Source: BD2-11 sp965115885 (lineage in GTDB: Bacteria > Gemmatimonadota > Gemmatimonadetes > Longimicrobiales > Gaopeijiaceae). From it: DNA of 64,000 bases. This document shows, one piece after another, positions 49,846 through 57,436 of the stretch (position 1 is its first letter; each line of letters opens with the position of its first letter). The position numbers and the translations under genes are program-made. A model generated the notes under the pieces. That model was not told the DNA's origin. It was given only the letters and a program-made list of their open reading frames with translations, and did not search any database. The DNA lies in NCBI GenBank assembly GCA_965115885.1, contig OZ220479.1:1612001-1676000 (forward strand), given 5' to 3'.

Positions 49846-50124
49846 ATGGCGCACAAGAAAGGCGTGGGATCGAGCCGGAACGGACGCGACTCGAAACCGA
49901 AGTTCCTAGGCGTCAAACGTTACGGCGGACAGCCCGTGACTGCGGGCAGCATCCTCGTGCGTCAGCGGGGCACCCGGTTCCATCCCGGCACCAACGTGGG
50001 CCGGGGCGGCGACGACACCCTCTTCGCGCTGGTCGACGGGGTGGTCGCGTTCGAGCGGCGCAGGAACCGCCGGTTCGTCTCGGTGAGCCCGAGTGCGCGT
50101 TCCGAGGATTCCCTTGGGCTGTGA
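49846..50124 (+). CDS. rpmA: 50S ribosomal protein L27
   Basis: This 92-residue protein has the L27 N-terminus M-A-H-K-K-G-V-G-S-S-R-N-G-R-D-S, which reaches the peptidyl-transferase centre, and the conserved I-L-V-R-Q-R-G-T-R-F-H-P-G. No N-terminal cleavage extension is present. It ends the ribosomal operon. Confidence 0.97.
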   Translation: MAHKKGVGSSRNGRDSKPKFLGVKRYGGQPVTAGSILVRQRGTRFHPGTNVGRGGDDTLFALVDGVVAFERRRNRRFVSVSPSARSEDSLGL

Positions 50125-50335
50125 GGGGTCGCGGGATCGCCCGGCTCGCCGTCGGCGGTCGGCAGCGTTCCCTGGGAAATTTCGCCGCGAGGGCGGTCCG
50201 ACGGTACCCTTTCGTCCCGATGAGACGCATCGTCCGCTCAGCGTGCTCGGTTGCGGTGCGCCAGGACCTCGAACGTTCGGAGACTCTTGGCATGGCCGCG
50301 CGTAGCCTCCCGCACCCTTCGCCGCCTCCGCGACC

Positions 50336-50659
50336 GTGAGATCGAAGCTCTTTCGGTCGCGCGATCGTCGCCGTTGCGGCTCTTTTGCGCTCCTGCTCGT
50401 CCAGTTGGTTGCGTTCACCGCGGGTCCGGCGGTGGACGCGGTGCTCGAGGCCGATCAGGACCACGAACTTCCCTGCGAAGCCGGGCATTGCCACCTGTGC
50501 CAGCTGACCCGCGCACTCTCGTGCGGGACATCCGTCCCCGTCTTCGCCGATCTTCGACCCGCGGTGGAGGTCCCCTCCCGCGCAGGCGTCGCGACCGCGC
50601 CGCCCAAGCGCCTGCTTCCGCCCGGAGGCAGCGGCCCCAGGGCTCCGCCCGCCGACTGA
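50336..50659 (+). CDS. Small exported Cys/His-containing protein
   Basis: This 107-residue protein has an arginine-rich N-terminus and one hydrophobic segment (about residues 16-34) that can act as a signal peptide. C-E-A-G-H-C-H-L-C (about 47-55) and another Cys follow, a plausible soft-metal site, then a proline-rich tail. I know no family. Position upstream of a TonB receptor and His-rich lipoproteins suggests metal sensing or handling. The GTG start and the 195-nt gap to the receptor leave some doubt. Confidence 0.5.
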   Translation: MRSKLFRSRDRRRCGSFALLLVQLVAFTAGPAVDAVLEADQDHELPCEAGHCHLCQLTRALSCGTSVPVFADLRPAVEVPSRAGVATAPPKRLLPPGGSGPRAPPAD

Positions 50660-50740
50660 TCCCTCCGGAGCGGCTGTCCATGGGACAGTCGCTTTCTGCG
50701 GTGCGCGCATCGCGGGCGACCAAACGGCTTCTCCAGTCCA

Positions 50741-50774
50741 GTCTAGTTCTAAGTTCTAGTCTGGTCTATGTCTA
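50741..50774 (+). promoter_or_regulatory. AT-rich repeats upstream of TonB receptor
   Basis: The 7-mer AGTTCTA occurs twice in tandem (50745-50751 and 50752-50758), flanked by GTCTAG and GTCT/TCTA copies. This is an AT-rich patch in GC-rich DNA, 80-110 nt before the receptor start, where an operator or promoter is expected. I cannot match it to a known regulator. Confidence 0.35.
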
Positions 50775-50854
50775 AGCCGTGATCGCACCGCGAGAATTCG
50801 AGTGGGGGACGCCTTGCTCAGGCGAGCGAGGCGCGTCGGGAGGAGGTCGAGAAA

Positions 50855-53089
50855 ATGACGATGAATTCGAGGTTTTGGGCCGGGGCGATTCCAGCTGCGC
50901 TTACAGCGGCTCTTTGGGTCCCCGGTTCGTCCGCTCAGGGCGAGTGCGCGGGCGTGATCGACGACGTGATCGAGGGCGTTGTGCTCGACGCCGAGACGGG
51001 GCAGCCGCTCGCCGGGGCCATGGTGGTCGTCGACGCGGTGGCGGCCATGGCCGTCTCGCGCGGCGACGGAACGTTCCAGATCGTCGTGCCGGATCTTGGC
51101 GAGTACGTGGTGCGGTTTGAACGCCTCGGGTATCGAGGGACGGCGCTCGAGGTGGACGCGTCGAGGGGCGAGGTCGCGGTGGTGGAAATGAAAGCCAACC
51201 CCATCGCTTTGCCGGGCGTCGTCGTGACCGGGTCGCTGGGAGCGCGCGCGGCCCACGAAGCGCTGCGCCCCGCGAGCGTTTTCGCGGGCGAGAAGTTGCA
51301 ACGCGGTCTCGCCGGGACCCTGGCGGCGACGCTGGCCTCCGAGCCCGGACTGACGGTGAGCGAAATGGGACCGAACGCGGCGCACCCGGTGGTCCGCGGT
51401 CTCAGCGGAGACCGCGTCCTGCTGCTCGAGGACGGGGAGAGGGTGGGCGACGAGTACGCCAGCGCTGCCGACCACGCCACTGCGCTGGACCCGTCCACGG
51501 CGCGACGCATCGAGGTGGTCCGCGGCCCGGGCGCCGTGTTGTACGGAAGCAACGCGCTGGGCGGAGTGGTCAACGTGGTGCGCGACGAGGTGCCGTCCGC
51601 CGTGCCGGATCGCCCGACCGGCATGGTCACGTTGCAGGGAGGAACCGCCGCGAGCGCCGTGGGAGCGAGCGGGAGCGCCGCGTTCGGCTTGACCGATCGG
51701 GTCGCCGGGAAGCTTGGCTTCGCGCTCCGCTCGAGCCGAGACCTGAAGACGCCCCTGGGCGCGCTGCCCAACACCGATGGCGACGTCGCGGAGCTCGCCG
51801 CCGGCGCGTCGTGGGTGGACCGGTGGGGACGTGCGGGCGCTTCCTTCCACTACTACGACAACGACTACGGGATTCCCGGGGGATTCGTCGGGGGGCACAC
51901 GGCCGGGGTTCGCATCGACATGAAGCGGGCCGCGACGCGCCTCGAGTCCCTGATCCGGCCCCAAGCGGCGTTCGAGACGATCGAGATCGACGCGGGCCAC
52001 ACGTGGTATCGGCACCTGGAAGTCGAGCCCCCGGACATTCTGGGGACGATCTACGAGCGCCAGACGGCGAGCGGCAAGGCGCTGGCCCGCCACGCCGACT
52101 GGGGACCGTTCTCCTCGGGAGCGGTGGGCGCGCGGGCGTCTTGGGAGAGAATGGGGACCGGGGGCAGCCTGTACACTCCGAACTCGACCCAGACCACGTT
52201 CGCGGCGTTCGCCCTGGAGGAGATCGACCTGGACCCGGTGCGTCTCGAGGCCGGACTGCGCTACGACTGGACCGTCGTGCGACCGGACCGCGAGGACCCG
52301 TCCTCGGACATTGGCCACATTCGAACCCGGTCCTTCGGGGCGCTGTCGGGGTCGTTCGGCGTTCTCGGGCGGCTGACCGAGCGGCTGACCGTCGGCGGAG
52401 CGGTCGCCAGAGCGTTCCGGCCCCCGAGCGTCACCGAGTTGTTTTCGGAGGGCCCGCACCTGGCGGTCCACTCGTTCGACGTGGGCAATCCGTCGCTGGA
52501 AACTGAGAAGGGAACCGGCGTCGACCTGTTCGTCCGCTACGTGGGAGACCGCCTCAACGCCGAGGCGACGGTGTTTCGCAACGTTTTGTCGGGATACGTT
52601 TTTCCCCTTGAAACCGGAGAACTTAGTCGGGTCCTGTTGCCGGTTTTCCAGTACTTTGGGGAGGACGCGTCGTTCGGGGGATTCGAGGGTGCGTTCCAGT
52701 GGGCGCCGGTCGGTGCCTTCACCGTCGAAGCGACGGCCTCCTACGTTCGCGGCGAGATCGAGGCCACGAAGCGGCCGTTGCCGAGGATCCCACCCCTGCA
52801 GGCCCGTTTCGCCGTCGGCTACGCGCCCCGCGACTGGTTCGCGGAAGCCGCGACGCGGATCGCGGCCCGTCAGGACCGGACCGGTTTCATGGAGGACCCA
52901 ACGGACGGTTACGCGATCTTCGATCTCTCGGCTGGAATCAGGATGACGCTCGGCGGACGGCTGAACGTGATTACGATTCGGGGGGAGAACGTCGGAGACG
53001 CGGAGTACAGGGACCACCTGTCGCGCGTGAAGGAGATCATGCCGGGAGCGGGAAGATCTCTGAGCGTGACGTACCGCGTCGTCTTTTAG
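50855..53089 (+). CDS. TonB-dependent outer-membrane receptor, probably for metal
   Basis: This 744-residue protein has a signal peptide (to about residue 28), a carboxypeptidase-regulatory-like beta domain (G-V-V-L-D-A-E-T-G-Q-P-L-A-G-A about 41-55), a plug with V-V-R-G-L-S-G-D-R-V-L-L-L and R-I-E-V-V-R-G-P-G-A-V-L-Y-G-S-N-A-L-G-G-V-V-N (about 205-235), and a beta-barrel ending in phenylalanine. AGGAGGT at 50841-50847 sets the ATG. Its plug resembles ZnuD/heavy-metal-type receptors, and the His-rich lipoproteins downstream fit zinc or a similar ion. The last codons are repeated in the downstream duplication. Confidence 0.88.
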   Translation: MTMNSRFWAGAIPAALTAALWVPGSSAQGECAGVIDDVIEGVVLDAETGQPLAGAMVVVDAVAAMAVSRGDGTFQIVVPDLGEYVVRFERLGYRGTALEVDASRGEVAVVEMKANPIALPGVVVTGSLGARAAHEALRPASVFAGEKLQRGLAGTLAATLASEPGLTVSEMGPNAAHPVVRGLSGDRVLLLEDGERVGDEYASAADHATALDPSTARRIEVVRGPGAVLYGSNALGGVVNVVRDEVPSAVPDRPTGMVTLQGGTAASAVGASGSAAFGLTDRVAGKLGFALRSSRDLKTPLGALPNTDGDVAELAAGASWVDRWGRAGASFHYYDNDYGIPGGFVGGHTAGVRIDMKRAATRLESLIRPQAAFETIEIDAGHTWYRHLEVEPPDILGTIYERQTASGKALARHADWGPFSSGAVGARASWERMGTGGSLYTPNSTQTTFAAFALEEIDLDPVRLEAGLRYDWTVVRPDREDPSSDIGHIRTRSFGALSGSFGVLGRLTERLTVGGAVARAFRPPSVTELFSEGPHLAVHSFDVGNPSLETEKGTGVDLFVRYVGDRLNAEATVFRNVLSGYVFPLETGELSRVLLPVFQYFGEDASFGGFEGAFQWAPVGAFTVEATASYVRGEIEATKRPLPRIPPLQARFAVGYAPRDWFAEAATRIAARQDRTGFMEDPTDGYAIFDLSAGIRMTLGGRLNVITIRGENVGDAEYRDHLSRVKEIMPGAGRSLSVTYRVVF

Positions 53090-53137
53090 GGGGAATCCCC
53101 GAAGACGAGCAACATTCAATCCAAGGAGACAAGAACG

Positions 53138-53641
53138 ATGACGGAAGAGAGAACCGCGTTTTCGAAGCTGGCGAGAGGGCCTCTCGCCCTGCTGGTCGGG
53201 GGCGTTCTGGCCCTGAGCGCGTGCGATTCGACCACCGCTCCCGACGACCACGGCGACCACGCCGACGAGGTCGAGGGCGTGATGCTGGTGCTGGGCGGCC
53301 AGACCCTGGCGTCCTACGACGGCGACGCGCGCCGCTGGACGGGCGAGCTGGAGGTCGACGAGGAGGAGGAGACGGGCCACATCAGCGTGCGCTTCACCGA
53401 CCACGACGGAGAGGCGGTGCAACTCGGCGACGATTTCTATCTCGAGGTGGACGTCGAGGACGAGTCGATCGCCGAGTTCGAACAGGACACGCCCGGCGAG
53501 TTCGGGGGCCACCTGCACGGCCACGTGGAGGGCGAAACCGAGGTGACGTTCAGCCTGATGCACGGGGCCGTCGGGTCCGGGCACGCCGATTTCGTCACCG
53601 AGCCGGTGCACATCCACGTGCACGAGCACCACGAGGGGTAA
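53138..53641 (+). CDS. His-rich lipoprotein, copy 1
   Basis: This 167-residue protein has a lipoprotein signal ending A-L-S-A-C, then D-D-H-G-D-H-A-D-E, an acidic beta-rich middle, G-G-H-L-H-G-H-V-E (about 127-135) and the tail H-I-H-V-H-E-H-H-E-G. Clustered His with Asp/Glu suggests binding of zinc or another divalent metal outside the cytoplasm, perhaps delivering it to or from the receptor encoded just upstream (48-nt gap). AAGGAG precedes the ATG. Family not recognised. Confidence 0.85.
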   Translation: MTEERTAFSKLARGPLALLVGGVLALSACDSTTAPDDHGDHADEVEGVMLVLGGQTLASYDGDARRWTGELEVDEEEETGHISVRFTDHDGEAVQLGDDFYLEVDVEDESIAEFEQDTPGEFGGHLHGHVEGETEVTFSLMHGAVGSGHADFVTEPVHIHVHEHHEG

Positions 53642-53748
53642 CCTCTGCTTTTTCAGCGGACGGCCGATCTCTGAGCGTGGCGTACCGCGTCGTCTTTTGG
53701 GGGGAATCCCCGAAGACGAGCAACATTCAATCCAAGGAGACAAGAACG

Positions 53749-54252
53749 ATGACGGAAGAGAGAACCGCGTTTTCGAAGCTGGCGAGAGGGCCTCTCGCCC
53801 TGCTGGTCGGGGGCGTTCTGGCCCTGAGCGCGTGCGATTCGACCACCGCTCCCGACGACCACGGCGACCACGCCGACGAGGTCGAGGGCGTGATGCTGGT
53901 GCTGGGCGGCCAGACCCTGGCGTCCTACGACGGCGACGCGCGCCGCTGGACGGGCGAGCTGGAGGTCGACGAGGAGGAGGAGACGGGCCACATCAGCGTG
54001 CGCTTCACCGACCACGACGGAGAGGCGGTGCAACTCGGCGACGATTTCTATCTCGAGGTGGACGTCGAGGACGAGTCGATCGCCGAGTTCGAACAGGACA
54101 CGCCCGGCGAGTTCGGGGGCCACCTGCACGGCCACGTGGAGGGCGAAACCGAGGTGACGTTCAGCCTGATGCACGGGGCCGTCGGGTCCGGGCACGCCGA
54201 TTTCGTCACCGAGCCGGTGCACATCCACGTGCACGAACACCACGAGGGGTAA
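53749..54252 (+). CDS. His-rich lipoprotein, copy 2
   Basis: The encoded 167-residue protein is identical to copy 1 as far as I can read; the one visible coding change (GAG to GAA in the His tail) is silent. The ribosome site is copied as well. Copy 2 is followed by the 14-bp hairpin at 54281-54316, which copy 1 lacks, so both copies are probably on one transcript. The result is a doubled gene dose of the metal-binding protein. Confidence 0.88.
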   Translation: MTEERTAFSKLARGPLALLVGGVLALSACDSTTAPDDHGDHADEVEGVMLVLGGQTLASYDGDARRWTGELEVDEEEETGHISVRFTDHDGEAVQLGDDFYLEVDVEDESIAEFEQDTPGEFGGHLHGHVEGETEVTFSLMHGAVGSGHADFVTEPVHIHVHEHHEG

Positions 54253-54280
54253 CCTCTGCTTTTTCAGCGGTTTGCGTTTC

Positions 54281-54316
54281 GCCGACCTCCCCGGGCGTAG
54301 CTCCGGGGAGGTCGGC
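54281..54316 (+). terminator. 14-bp perfect hairpin after the metal locus
   Basis: GCCGACCTCCCCGG (54281-54294) is exactly complementary to 54303-54316 across an 8-nt loop. It starts 28 nt after the second lipoprotein stop. No T tract follows, so it is a terminator of the GC-hairpin kind or a transcript-end stabiliser. Confidence 0.6.
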
Positions 54317-54499
54317 CACGCGTCGGCAAGTGCGGGGTTGTCGGGATCGGTACGGCGCGTGGCTTCCCGTGGCGCCGCTCTTTCGGCCGCGCGGACGGGA
54401 ATTCGGGAACGGACGGCCAACGACGGGGAACGTCGCCGATGAGTTGCCTTCGAGACGAACGCGACAGCGACCGGACTTGGACGATCCTCCAGATTCTCC

Positions 54500-54930
54500 G
54501 GGAGGATCGGATCCGTCGCCATTCCGGCCCTCGCGTGGCTGGCGGCGTACGGCGACACGGCCACCGACCCGGCTCGCAACCGTGCACCGGCGCGGACGAA
54601 TGCGATCCCCGCCCAGGTCGTGACAGCGGGGCGGATCCGGACCGCAGCAGCGGACGTCTCCGGAATCTTCGCCGACCCCGACGGGTTCGACGGTAGGATC
54701 GCTTCGGCCGCAATGGTGGGCGGCTCGGTGACCGTGTCGGCGATCGCGGAGGGCGAGGCGGCCGTCGCGGTGACGGCTCGCGCCCCGTACGGACAAGGAT
54801 GGAAGCGGTGTTTGCGGTGACGGTGGGTGGGAGTTGCCGACCGCGTCGCGCTGGCGGCACGCTACGACGCGACGGGGGGGGTAGGACGACCGAACGCGTA
54901 GCGACAACTGGCTCGCGAAGGAGCCTATGG
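54500..54930 (+). pseudogene. Decayed Ig-like plus leucine-rich-repeat lipoprotein
   Basis: Pieces of one protein can be read in order across frames. A lipoprotein-like start has A-L-A-W-L-A-A-Y where the lipobox Cys should be. The Ig/cadherin-like segment reads A-I-P-A-Q-V-V-T-A-G, D-V-S-G-I-F-A-D-P-D-G, S-V-T-V-S-A-I-A-E-G-E-A-A-V. After a frameshift comes E-A-V-F-A-V-T-V-G, after a second V-A-D-R-V-A-L-A-A-R-Y-D-A-T-G-G, and after a third S-D-N-W-L-A-K-E. The last two are the usual LRR-lipoprotein entry motif. At least three frameshifts, an in-frame TGA (54818-54820) and loss of the lipid-attachment Cys show a dead gene. The LRR body is missing. Confidence 0.75.
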
Positions 54931-55690
54931 ATCCGCGGTCCAGCGGATCGCGCCGCTGGGTTCGAGTGCGCCCCGGCACGTCATTGTCATTGTGCCCGCG
55001 TCCTCTGCGATGCGCTCTTTGGGGACGAGAAACACGTCGCCGATCGGTTGAACCGCATTTCCACTGCGTTCACGGGATCCACCTTTGGCGCGATGGGTGG
55101 CAAGCGGTCACGGGTTCCGGTCACGCATTTGCATGTAGTGCGTTCGCCGCGCCGCTTCAACCCGCCCGAGACGATTTCGCGGACGACGACTTCGTGGACA
55201 AGGCAATGCGAATGGAACGAAAGAAGTGCGACGACCGCTCGTTCTTGGCAAGCGAGCGCCTTTGGCATCGGCTGGCTCCTCGACGATCCGAGGGCCGATC
55301 CCGGAGAACGCGTCCGCTCGACGCGTCGGGTGGGACGGCACCGCATGGGGCGCCTCGACTATCCGCCCGACGAATATCGGTCGACGCACGAGCGAGTTGG
55401 GCTCGGAAAGAAACCGGTCGCCTTCTCGACGGGGCGCTTCGCCGACTCTCGCCAGGCATTTCAGGAACCGCGGCACTCGAAACGGACCCGCCTTCGGAAG
55501 GCGAAAGCCGCATAGGTTGCGGGCGCGTTCCGCGGGCTCGACGCCTGCCGAGGATGCGGAATCCGTTTTCCCGTCTCCGTTGCCGGGCAACCGCGAATCA
55601 CGCCTCCGGGAATCGCGTCCGCCCCGAATTCCAAGCTCGATTCCCGTCGGAACCCGCTCTCGGTTTCGGACTCGCCCGCGGGGACGGGAA
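54931..55690. other. 0.76-kb segment without a recognisable gene
   Basis: Several open frames cross this stretch on both strands, but none has a start, a ribosome site and a family I know. Composition is slightly less GC-rich than the nuo genes. It may be further decayed sequence from the lipoprotein remnant to its left. Confidence 0.5.
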
Positions 55691-55696
55691 CCCGGG

Positions 55697-55725
55697 TTGA
55701 CCGGGTGGGTGGGCATGGGTAGCTT
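55697..55725 (+). promoter_or_regulatory. Candidate sigma-70-type promoter of the nuo operon
   Basis: TTGACC (55697-55702), a 17-nt spacer and TAGCTT (55720-55725), about 53 nt before the nuoA start. The hexamers are identical to those upstream of rplU. Confidence 0.55.
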
Positions 55726-55778
55726 CCCCGTCACCCGGACTCCAGCGAAGCCAACACCTGCACGCGCGGGCGATCTCG

Positions 55779-56135
55779 ATGTCGGACGCCTACATCCCGA
55801 TCCTGCTCATCTTCGGGGTTTCCGCCCTCAACGCGGTCTTCATGGTGGCGCTGTCGCACATCCTCAACCCTCGCAGGCCGACTCCCGAAAAGGCCATGCC
55901 CTACGAGTCCGGCATGATTCCGCTGGGCGACACTCGGGCCCGCTTCTCGGTGAAATTCTACCTCGTCGCCATCAGCTTCATCGTCTTCGACCTGGAGGCG
56001 GTGTTCCTCATCCCCTGGGCGGTGGAGATGCGCGAGCTCGGGTGGAGCGGCTTCGTGGCCGCCTCCATTTTCGTGGCGGTGCTGACCGCGGGGCTGGTGT
56101 ACGAGTGGAAGAAAGGAGGTCTGGAGTGGGATTGA
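55779..56135 (+). CDS. nuoA: NADH-quinone oxidoreductase subunit A
   Basis: This 118-residue inner-membrane subunit has three helices and the conserved loop Y-E-S-G-M-I-P-L-G-D (about 43-52), then F-Y-L-V-A-I-S-F-I-V-F-D-L-E (about 61-74). It lies at the junction of the membrane and peripheral arms of complex I. It starts the nuoABCDEFGHI operon; its stop lies inside nuoB. Confidence 0.96.
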   Translation: MSDAYIPILLIFGVSALNAVFMVALSHILNPRRPTPEKAMPYESGMIPLGDTRARFSVKFYLVAISFIVFDLEAVFLIPWAVEMRELGWSGFVAASIFVAVLTAGLVYEWKKGGLEWD

Positions 56136-56827
56136 GCGAACGCCCCGGCGGAGACCTTCCCGTGGTCTCCGCCCCTCCGCGCGGACCGGGCGGAATGCTC
56201 GGCGCGGGCACGCCCGCCTTTCTGACCACGCGGCTCGATTTCGTCGTCAACTGGGCCCGCCGCAACTCCCTTTGGCCCATGCCTTTCGGTACCGCTTGCT
56301 GCGCGATCGAGATGATGGCCTCCGCGGCCAGCAACTTCGATCTGGCCCGCTTCGGGATGGAGCGCATGTCGTTCAGCCCGCGCCAAGCCGACGTGCTCAT
56401 CTGCGCGGGGCGGGTGCCCTACAAGCTCGCGCCCGTCCTGCGGCGCATCTGGGACCAGATGCCCCAGCCCAAGTGGGCGGTGTCGATGGGCGCGTGCGCT
56501 TCCTCCGGAGGCGTGTTCGACGTGTACTCGATGGTGCAGGGGATCGACACCGTCATCCCCGTGGACGTCTACGTGCCGGGCTGCCCGCCCCGACCGGAAG
56601 GGCTCATCTACGGGCTCATGATGATCCAGGAAAAGATCCGCCAAGAGCGCCTGAGCGAGCACGGATCGCTGCGCGCCGAGGACCCGGACGCGGTGGCCCG
56701 CGCGCGCGCCGACGCCGACGAGGTTCTGGCGCTGTCGGGCCCCTTCGGCAACTCGATGCGGCAGGAGCGGATGGGCGGCTCCGCCGGATCCGACGCCTCC
56801 GGCCGACCCGACGACCGCATCCCGTGA
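56126..56827 (+). CDS. nuoB: NADH-quinone oxidoreductase subunit B
   Basis: This 233-residue subunit binds cluster N2, the last iron-sulfur centre before quinone. The ligands are in T-A-C-C-A-I-E-M-M (about 52-60), G-A-C-A-S-S-G-G (about 120-127) and V-P-G-C-P-P-R-P-E (about 150-158). The GTG at 56126 is supported by AAGGAGGT at 56113-56120 with a 5-nt spacer. The C-terminal 45 residues form a polar extension beyond the usual end. Confidence 0.96.
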   Translation: MGLSERPGGDLPVVSAPPRGPGGMLGAGTPAFLTTRLDFVVNWARRNSLWPMPFGTACCAIEMMASAASNFDLARFGMERMSFSPRQADVLICAGRVPYKLAPVLRRIWDQMPQPKWAVSMGACASSGGVFDVYSMVQGIDTVIPVDVYVPGCPPRPEGLIYGLMMIQEKIRQERLSEHGSLRAEDPDAVARARADADEVLALSGPFGNSMRQERMGGSAGSDASGRPDDRIP

Positions 56828-57432
56828 CCGGATCCGACCGCGGGGAAACGTCGGCTTCCTCCACCGTCGAGGCGCTTCGCGCGGCCTTCCCCGACGCCGT
56901 CGTGCGCGACCTCGTCCAGTCCGGGGACCAGCGGGTGGTCTACGTCGATCCGGACCGCAACGCGGACGTTCTGGACTGGTTGCGCACCGACCCCGACCAG
57001 CGTTTCGACTTGCTGGTCGACGTGACGGCGGTCGACCACGGCGGCGAGCGCCCGCTCGAGGTCGTCTACCAGCTGTGGTCCATCCCGCGCCGCGCGGCGT
57101 TGCGCGTGAAGTGCGAACTTCCCCTCTCGCGTCTCTCGATCGCGTCCGCGACCGGGATCTGGAGCGCGGCGAACTGGCTCGAGCGCGAAGTCTACGACAT
57201 GTTCGGGATCGAGTTCTCCGGGCATCCGGACCTGCGCCGCATCCTCATGCCGGAGAACTACGCCGAGGGGCATCCCCTGCGCAAGGACTTCCCGTTGCGC
57301 GGCCGTTTCTCGCGCGCCGAGCAGACCCGACGCGCCCTTTCCCAAGACATGGAGCAGTACTACCTGCCCGAGGAGATGGAGGGGCGCGGAGCGCCGCAGA
57401 TCGTCCTCCCGCGCTCGGAGCCGGGGAGCTAG
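56824..57432 (+). CDS. nuoC: NADH-quinone oxidoreductase subunit C
   Basis: This 202-residue 30-kDa subunit of the peripheral arm has the family signature E-R-E-V-Y-D-M-F-G-I-E-F-S-G-H-P-D-L-R-R-I (about 120-140) and H-P-L-R-K-D-F-P-L-R-G. It is a separate gene rather than a nuoCD fusion. The GTG overlaps the nuoB stop by 4 nt. Confidence 0.95.
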   Translation: MTGSDRGETSASSTVEALRAAFPDAVVRDLVQSGDQRVVYVDPDRNADVLDWLRTDPDQRFDLLVDVTAVDHGGERPLEVVYQLWSIPRRAALRVKCELPLSRLSIASATGIWSAANWLEREVYDMFGIEFSGHPDLRRILMPENYAEGHPLRKDFPLRGRFSRAEQTRRALSQDMEQYYLPEEMEGRGAPQIVLPRSEPGS

Positions 57433-57436
57433 GCCG

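Larger units (their letters stand above)
53055..54270 (+). repeat. Tandem 605-bp duplication, period 611 bp
   Basis: Copies 53055-53659 and 53666-54270 are nearly identical. I see three substitutions: A53070 to G, A53088 to G, and one G to A near the 3' end. Each copy holds the last 12 codons of the receptor and the whole His-rich lipoprotein gene. In copy 2 the receptor stop TAG has become TGG. The copies lie in direct orientation with a 6-nt joint (ACGGCC). Confidence 0.95.

Noticed and set aside
52699..54252. A single fused frame reading from within the receptor gene into the second lipoprotein
   Set aside because: The upstream part is in a different frame from the receptor; the open frame exists only because the duplicated stop TAG became TGG.
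54874..54881. Run of 8 G as a second possible phase-variation tract
   Set aside because: It lies in a gene remnant with further frameshifts on both sides, so no switchable product exists.
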